Source: an uncultured Acholeplasmatales bacterium
GTDB lineage: Bacteria; Bacillota_I; Bacilli_A; ML615J-28; CAG-698
Reading direction: 5' to 3'
Assembly: GCA_937877075.1 (NCBI GenBank)
Contig: CALEGD010000098.1
Location: forward strand, 1 to 11,181
Length of the DNA: 11,181 nt
Positions within the stretch are counted from its first letter, which is position 1. Each line of letters starts with the position of its first letter. The notes under the pieces are model-generated. The model saw nothing but the letters and a program-made list of their open reading frames with translations, did not search any database and was not told where the DNA came from. Of this stretch, positions 7,531-11,181 are shown piece after piece. Both the position numbers and the translations under genes were made by a program.

Positions 7531-7544
7531 ATTTACAGCGTTTT

Positions 7545-7612
7545 TTCGTCAAAAAATTAACTAAAACAACATCAATTTGTCGAAACTTATAGAAAAGTAG
7601 GGAATTTCGACA
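7545..7612. promoter_or_regulatory. Cluster of three Spo0A boxes
   Basis: Three matches to the Spo0A-binding heptamer TGNCGAA lie between spo0A and the divergent small gene: TGACGAA on the complement of 7545-7551, TGTCGAA on the + strand at 7578-7584, and TGTCGAA on the complement of 7606-7612. The last two are exact optimal boxes and form an 8-bp inverted repeat (7578-7585 / 7605-7612). Centres are about 33 and 28 bp apart. The first box overlaps a TTGACG that could act as a -35 for a second spo0A promoter, although the matching -10 is weak. They are well placed for spo0A autoregulation. Confidence 0.75.
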
Positions 7613-7658
7613 TTTCAATTTTTCTTATTAAAAAAAACGAAGCTAATATTCAAAAATC

Positions 7659-7687
7659 TTGCTAGTAATCTTCCTTTTTGGTATAAT
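7659..7687 (+). promoter_or_regulatory. Strong sigma-A promoter of the small winged-helix gene
   Basis: TTGCTA (7659-7664) and a perfect TATAAT (7682-7687) are separated by 17 nt. Transcription would begin near 7694, only about 14 nt before the ATG at 7708, so the Shine-Dalgarno AAAGGAGG (7693-7700) would be at the extreme 5' end of the transcript. Confidence 0.8.
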
Positions 7688-7707
7688 AAGGAAAAGGAGG
7701 AATCTTT

Positions 7708-7884
7708 ATGGAACCAAAAGATCAAGTGTTAGAAATTTTGAAAGCTGAGGGCAAACCTCTTTCTGCCGGTGAAGTTGAAAAATTATCCGGACTTGAAAGA
7801 AAAGTTGTCGATAAAGCTTTTAACGCATTAAAGAAAGAAGATAAAATTGAATCGCCAATCAGATGCAAATGGCAACCCAAATAA
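7708..7884 (+). CDS. Small winged-helix-like DNA-binding protein
   Basis: A 58-aa protein consisting of little more than one helix-turn-helix / winged-helix unit. EQVLEILK-like helix 1 is at residues 5-13 (DQVLEILKA). It is followed by GKPLSAGEVEKLSGLERKVVDKAFNALKKEDKIESP (15-50), which reads as helix 2, turn, recognition helix, then a short wing ending in IRCKWQPK. Similar stand-alone proteins are often annotated as MarR- or ArsR-like regulators; no other domain is present. The ATG has an excellent ribosome binding site, a strong promoter at 7659-7687 and a terminator directly after the stop, so it is a self-contained transcription unit. It is oriented against spoIVB and spo0A and separates them, where these genes are normally adjacent. 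It shares its upstream region, with three Spo0A boxes, with spo0A. The fold is a reasonable inference from sequence pattern; the target is unknown. Confidence 0.85.
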   Translation: MEPKDQVLEILKAEGKPLSAGEVEKLSGLERKVVDKAFNALKKEDKIESPIRCKWQPK

Positions 7885-7887
7885 AAG

Positions 7888-7918
7888 AAAAACACTATTT
7901 CTTATGAATAGTGTTTTT
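7888..7918. terminator. Bidirectional rho-independent terminator
   Basis: A 12-bp perfect stem (7888-7899 with 7907-7918) around a 7-nt loop, followed by further T residues on the + strand and with an A-run on the other side. It lies between the convergent ends of the small winged-helix gene (7884) and spoIVB (7933) and can serve both. Confidence 0.88.
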
Positions 7919-7932
7919 TTATTGCCTTGATA

Positions 7933-8946
7933 CTAAAAGCTGTTGACCATCCACATCGCATATACACAATAGCCAAAATCAGGAGAATCAATAATCACAT
8001 GGGAGACCGCCCCAATCAATTTATTATCTTGAATGATTGGGCTTCCACTCATTCCTTGTATGATGCCGCCGGTTTTTTCCAGTAATGCTTCATCCGTGAT
8101 TTTGATTTTTATGCCTTTAACATCTTTCCTGCTTTGGTTTTTGACCTCCACAACTTCCACTTCGAAACTTTCTTTTTTATTACTTTCCAAAACGGTCAGC
8201 ATTTGTGCTTTGCCTAAACGCACTTCGTCGGGAGATGCTACTTTAATGGCTTTCTCTTCTGTGAAGTCTTTTAAATCCTTTACTTTTCCGAAAACACCGA
8301 TTTCAATATTTTTTGAAATTGTACCTACGGTTCTTTTACTTAAAGTGGCTTGTTTTTCTCCAGGTATTCCCGGGAAGGACTTTCTGATACCACGAATTGA
8401 TGAAGCCGTTAGGTTACCGATACTATCCCCAATTATCTGTTCGTTAATCATCGAATGACCCAAAGCCCCAAAATTTTTGGTGTTAGGATCGATATAAGTA
8501 ATTGTACCGACACCCATTACTTCATCTTTTACATAAAGCCCCAAGGTAAATTTACCACCTTTGTCTTTAACTGTTCGGCAGGAGGTCCTCAGAATTTGTG
8601 TACCCCTTTTTATTTCCAATACCAATTCCTGTTCTTCTTTGAAGGAGCTAAGGATTTTCTGGACATCTTCAATCTTGGAAACCTCAACATTATTTATGGA
8701 AACTATTTTATCTCCAACCTCAAGATTTCCTTTTCTCCAAGGTGTAACTTCACCTTTTTCCGTTTTTACATTATACTTTCCAGTAATGTAAATCCCTGTC
8801 GAGAGCTGTAGCCCTATTGAATCTCCACCGGGAATGACATAGATTTCAGTATCTTTGGCACCTACATAAATGGCCGGCAAAAGCGCCAACATTAAAACTA
8901 AAGTAAAACAAAGTAGAATTCTTCTTATTTGTTTAATAAAAATCAC
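7933..8946 (-). CDS. spoIVB: SpoIVB sporulation serine peptidase
   Basis: SpoIVB is made in the forespore, secreted into the intermembrane space, and cleaves SpoIVFA to trigger sigma-K activation in the mother cell. Here an N-terminal signal/membrane anchor (about residues 10-30) is followed by a PDZ domain (about 40-125, GNLEVGDKIVSINN) and the peptidase domain. The catalytic triad is clear: His164 in GALGHSM, Asp285 in TDEALLEKTGG, and Ser300 in GMSGSPII. The 15-residue Asp-Ser spacing equals that of B. subtilis. At 337 aa it is shorter than the 426-aa B. subtilis protein, the difference lying mainly before the PDZ domain. The only in-frame GTG (8946-8944) overlaps the Shine-Dalgarno. An ATT at 8937-8935 is better placed and gives a natural basic N-terminus (xKQIRRILL). 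Downstream of recN, with its own hairpins between. Confidence 0.93.
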   Translation of the reverse strand: MIFIKQIRRILLCFTLVLMLALLPAIYVGAKDTEIYVIPGGDSIGLQLSTGIYITGKYNVKTEKGEVTPWRKGNLEVGDKIVSINNVEVSKIEDVQKILSSFKEEQELVLEIKRGTQILRTSCRTVKDKGGKFTLGLYVKDEVMGVGTITYIDPNTKNFGALGHSMINEQIIGDSIGNLTASSIRGIRKSFPGIPGEKQATLSKRTVGTISKNIEIGVFGKVKDLKDFTEEKAIKVASPDEVRLGKAQMLTVLESNKKESFEVEVVEVKNQSRKDVKGIKIKITDEALLEKTGGIIQGMSGSPIIQDNKLIGAVSHVIIDSPDFGYCVYAMWMVNSF

Positions 8947-8980
8947 TCCTTTTTGGCTACTATCATATTATTAGCCAAAA
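8946..8980 (-). promoter_or_regulatory. Inverted repeat fused to the spoIVB Shine-Dalgarno
   Basis: A perfect 9-bp inverted repeat, TTTTGGCTA / TAGCCAAAA (8951-8959 and 8972-8980), with a 12-nt spacer lies directly upstream of spoIVB. Its proximal arm ends in the A-run of the Shine-Dalgarno AAAAAGGAG (complement of 8954-8946). It could be a protein-binding operator or an mRNA hairpin affecting ribosome access. The AGGAG ends on the first G of the annotated GTG codon and is 8 nt from ATT 8937-8935. Confidence 0.6.
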
Positions 8981-8990
8981 TGAAATAATA

Positions 8991-9021
8991 AAAAGCACTA
9001 TTAAAAATTGGCAGTGCTTCT
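8991..9021 (-). terminator. Weak terminator after recN
   Basis: On the complement, AGAAGCACT overlapping the recN TAG pairs with AGTGCTTTT through nine positions including one G-U, with a 13-nt loop, followed by a T-rich tract. The large loop and short GC part make it a weak terminator. It may partly uncouple recN from spoIVB. Confidence 0.5.
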
Positions 9022-10663
9022 ATTTTTTGAGTAATTCAATTGCAAGATTTCGGGAAGCTTCAGTAACAACTCCGTTGGAAATCATTTTTGCTATTTCAAT
9101 AACCCGTCCGTCATAATCTAGTTCTTTAATTGCGGTGGTTGTTCTTAAATCAGCATCAATTTTCTTTTGAATTTGGTAATGATGATCGCTGATCGAAGCA
9201 ACCTGAGGAATATGGGTCACACAAAGAACCTGGGAACGTTCGCCTATCTTTTTAAGTTTCCCAGCAATACTATAAGCAATACCACCGGAAACGCCGTTAT
9301 CAATTTCATCAAAAATGATTGTTTGTAAACTAAGTTTTTCGGAAACAAGAGTTTTTAACGCGAGCATAAAACGGGATAACTCGCCACCAGATGCAGTTTT
9401 TGATAATGGTTTTAAAGGTTCTCCTTTATTAAATGTGACCAAGAAATCAACTTCATCAATTCCGTCTTTCCGAAACTTGATTTCTTCATTAAATATTATC
9501 TTAAACTCTACATTCTTTAATTGCAAATCTGCCAGATTATCTAAAATTAATTCCTCAAGATTTCTTGCATTATTTTTTCTGATTTCACTTATATTCTTTG
9601 CAATTTCTAATGTCTTATTATAGGATTTTTTGACGTTTTTTTCTAAATCAGAAATCAAAATATCATAATTTTCGATATTATTTAATTCATTTTTCAATTC
9701 TTGATGTCTTTCGATAATTTCGGCAGTACTCTTTCGATATTTTCTTCTTAGATCAGAATAGATACTTAATCTGGCATTAATGCTTTCTAGTTCTGCTGTA
9801 TCAAAATCAAGTTTTTGAAATTTTTGAGTAATTTCTTGAATCACATCATTAATATTATAATAACCGTCTTCAATTTGTTTTTTAAATTCTTCAAATTTTG
9901 GATCAAAACTTTCTAATTTTTCCAGCAAAGCCAGCGAATCATAAATCTTATCTAAAAGATTATTTTCCTGATATAGATTAATAATTTCTCGGAGATTTTC
10001 GTTCACGGTTCCAAAATTATTTAAGTAATGGCTGCGATTTTTTAGTTCCTCTTCTTCCTCAAGACTTGGATCTATTTTATCTAATTCATTTAATTGAAAC
10101 TTCAGAAAGTCAAGACGTTCTTTATCAGTTTTATTTCTTTCAAGTAATTCCAGATATTTTTTTTCATCCTCTTGATAGATTAAAAGCGACACACGATATT
10201 GATCAATTAATTTAAGTGTTTCAGAATCATCAAGAAATTGTAAATAATTCTTTGGATTAAAGAGTCCCTGGGTATCAAATTGAGAATGAATATCCCCAAT
10301 ACATTCAGAAATATCCGAAAGTTGTGAGAGGGTAATAATTTCATTATTCAGCTTGCATAAGCTTTTACCGTTACTATAGATTTCCCTTTTTATAATCAGA
10401 TAATCTTCAGAACCAGGCTCTAATCCAATAACTTCTTTTAATTTTGGATCAAAGTGGCTAAAAACACCTTCAATGACCGCTTTGTTTTCTCCAAAGCGAA
10501 CTAAATCAGGGGAAGCTCTCTTTCCAAATAAAAGACCAATCGCATCAATTATCAGCGACTTTCCGGCTCCGGTTTCACCGGTAAGGACACTAAGTCCGTC
10601 TTTAAAATCAATTTGAATATTATCTATTATGGCAAAGTTTTTTACATAGAGCGATATTAACAT
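9020..10663 (-). CDS. recN: DNA repair protein RecN (SMC-like ATPase)
   Basis: RecN is an SMC-like ATPase recruited to double-strand breaks. The 547-aa protein is close to the usual 550-575. The N-terminus MLISLYVKNFAIID and Walker A GETGAGKS (residues 29-36) form the first half of the ATPase head. A long glutamate- and lysine-rich coiled coil runs through about 155-380. The second half of the head has ABC signature SGGELSRF (425-432), Walker B TIIFDE (448-453, Asp452 and Glu453), D-loop NGVSGG, and H-loop THIPQVAS with His484. The start is 17 nt after the dxs stop. Only a poor Shine-Dalgarno (GGGTG) is visible, so translation may depend on coupling to dxs. In Bacillus, tlyA and ahrC lie between dxs and recN, and both are missing here. 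spoIVB follows 74 nt downstream. Confidence 0.97.
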   Translation of the reverse strand: MLISLYVKNFAIIDNIQIDFKDGLSVLTGETGAGKSLIIDAIGLLFGKRASPDLVRFGENKAVIEGVFSHFDPKLKEVIGLEPGSEDYLIIKREIYSNGKSLCKLNNEIITLSQLSDISECIGDIHSQFDTQGLFNPKNYLQFLDDSETLKLIDQYRVSLLIYQEDEKKYLELLERNKTDKERLDFLKFQLNELDKIDPSLEEEEELKNRSHYLNNFGTVNENLREIINLYQENNLLDKIYDSLALLEKLESFDPKFEEFKKQIEDGYYNINDVIQEITQKFQKLDFDTAELESINARLSIYSDLRRKYRKSTAEIIERHQELKNELNNIENYDILISDLEKNVKKSYNKTLEIAKNISEIRKNNARNLEELILDNLADLQLKNVEFKIIFNEEIKFRKDGIDEVDFLVTFNKGEPLKPLSKTASGGELSRFMLALKTLVSEKLSLQTIIFDEIDNGVSGGIAYSIAGKLKKIGERSQVLCVTHIPQVASISDHHYQIQKKIDADLRTTTAIKELDYDGRVIEIAKMISNGVVTEASRNLAIELLKK

Positions 10664-10680
10664 AAGGCACCCATCTTATT

Positions 10681-11181
10681 TTAGTATTTTGTAAGTATTT
10701 CTTTAATATCCAAACCTAAATCTTTCTTTATTTTATCGGTTTCTCCGTGTTCAACATAAATATCATTGATTCCGTAAAAATCAAATTCGAGAGGTATATC
10801 CTCTTCTCTTGAAGCCGCTAAGATCATCATTCCGAGACTGCCATGCTTGATAACTTCTTCATAGATAATAACTTTGCTTCCGGACAAATCTTTTAAAGTT
10901 TTTAGGTCTAAAGGCTTAATATAACGAGCATTAATTAGTCCGATTTCTTTCCCTAATTCATTAATAAAATACCGAAAATCATTAACCGCGGGTCCGTAAG
11001 TAATAACATTCACTTCCCGAAGCGGAAGGATAATCTCCCAAGAACCGAAAGGAATTTTCGAACTCTTTTCCGGTAAGATCTCAGTATTTCCGCGCGGATA
11101 GCGAATAACAAAAGGACCTTGGTGGCAATAAAGCGCATAATGAAGGAGGATTGACGCTTCCTGTAAATCCTTCGGCATAGT
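10681..11181 (-). CDS. dxs: 1-deoxy-D-xylulose-5-phosphate synthase (C-terminal part only)
   Basis: The 3' end of dxs, encoding the thiamine-diphosphate enzyme that condenses pyruvate and glyceraldehyde 3-phosphate in the first step of the non-mevalonate isoprenoid pathway. About 166 residues of a roughly 600-residue protein are present: the end of the central domain with PKDLQEA and the conserved RYPRGN, then the C-terminal transketolase domain (VNVITYGP, NARYIKPLD, VIIYEEVIKHGSLG, FYGINDIYVEHG). The frame is open to the last base, so the gene continues beyond the window and the Met seen near 11178 is internal. The active-site region is not visible. It stops 17 nt before recN on the same strand, suggesting co-transcription. 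Confidence 0.93.
   Translation of the reverse strand, partial: TMPKDLQEASILLHYALYCHQGPFVIRYPRGNTEILPEKSSKIPFGSWEIILPLREVNVITYGPAVNDFRYFINELGKEIGLINARYIKPLDLKTLKDLSGSKVIIYEEVIKHGSLGMMILAASREEDIPLEFDFYGINDIYVEHGETDKIKKDLGLDIKEILTKY

Noticed and set aside
7634..7678. Possible sigma-H promoter for spo0A on the complement (AGGAAGA followed by GAAT)
   Set aside because: The two elements are about 17 nt apart instead of about 14, and the -35 has a mismatch, so I do not call it despite the known sigma-H control of spo0A in Bacillus.
8033..8811. Open frames on the + strand across spoIVB
   Set aside because: They lie antisense to a gene with a complete catalytic triad, lack ribosome binding sites and show no recognisable features.
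9315..9623. Open frame on the + strand inside recN
   Set aside because: Antisense shadow of the conserved recN coding sequence.
1..11181. CRISPR arrays, tRNA or rRNA genes, insertion sequences, prophage genes
   Set aside because: No regularly spaced repeats, cloverleaf-like segments, transposase motifs or terminal inverted repeats were seen; the window looks like ordinary core chromosome.

Overview
The window is about 11 kb of AT-rich chromosomal DNA. It suggests an endospore-forming member of the Bacillota (low-GC Firmicutes). The evidence is a three-subunit GerA-type germinant receptor, the sporulation master regulator Spo0A, the SpoIVB signalling protease, lipoprotein and ribosome-binding-site styles typical of the group, and a partial dxs / recN / spoIVB / spo0A order that is conserved in Bacilli and Clostridia. 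A CvfB/YitL-like protein leans slightly towards the Bacilli side. I cannot assign a genus. All genes read through with TGG as Trp and no in-frame TGA, so the standard bacterial code fits. TGA is nevertheless rare as a stop: one gene uses it, and that one is backed by an adjacent TAG.

Left block (1-4183, + strand): a ger operon in the order gerAA (5' end outside the window), gerAC, gerAB, with 9-nt gaps and each ribosome binding site overlapping the preceding stop codon. It is followed by a 217-aa intradiol-dioxygenase-family protein with the four expected iron ligands. A perfect 13-bp bidirectional terminator hairpin (4191-4223) closes the block.

Middle block (4247-6568): a leftward pair, dinB (Y-family DNA polymerase IV) followed 2 nt later by a CvfB-like S1/winged-helix RNA-binding protein. 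Divergent to it is a 66-aa single-pass membrane protein. The shared intergenic region holds a 25-bp near-perfect dyad carrying an extended -10 element on each strand, so the two promoters appear to overlap head-on.

Sporulation block (6565-11181): leftward genes dxs (3' part only), recN, spoIVB and spo0A. The tlyA and argR/ahrC genes that usually lie between dxs and recN are absent here. Between spoIVB and spo0A sits an oppositely oriented 58-aa winged-helix-like gene with its own strong promoter and terminator. The 275-bp region between it and spo0A contains three Spo0A-box matches, which points to spo0A autoregulation and possibly Spo0A control of the small gene. spoIVB has an anomalous start: the only in-frame GTG overlaps the Shine-Dalgarno, and an ATT codon is the best-placed initiator.

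Together the genes cover entry into sporulation (Spo0A), late sigma-factor signalling (SpoIVB) and exit from dormancy (Ger receptor), alongside DNA repair (RecN, Pol IV) and isoprenoid synthesis (Dxs). The least explained items are the dioxygenase-like protein beside the ger genes, the small winged-helix gene beside spo0A, the dinB divergent dyad and the spoIVB start.
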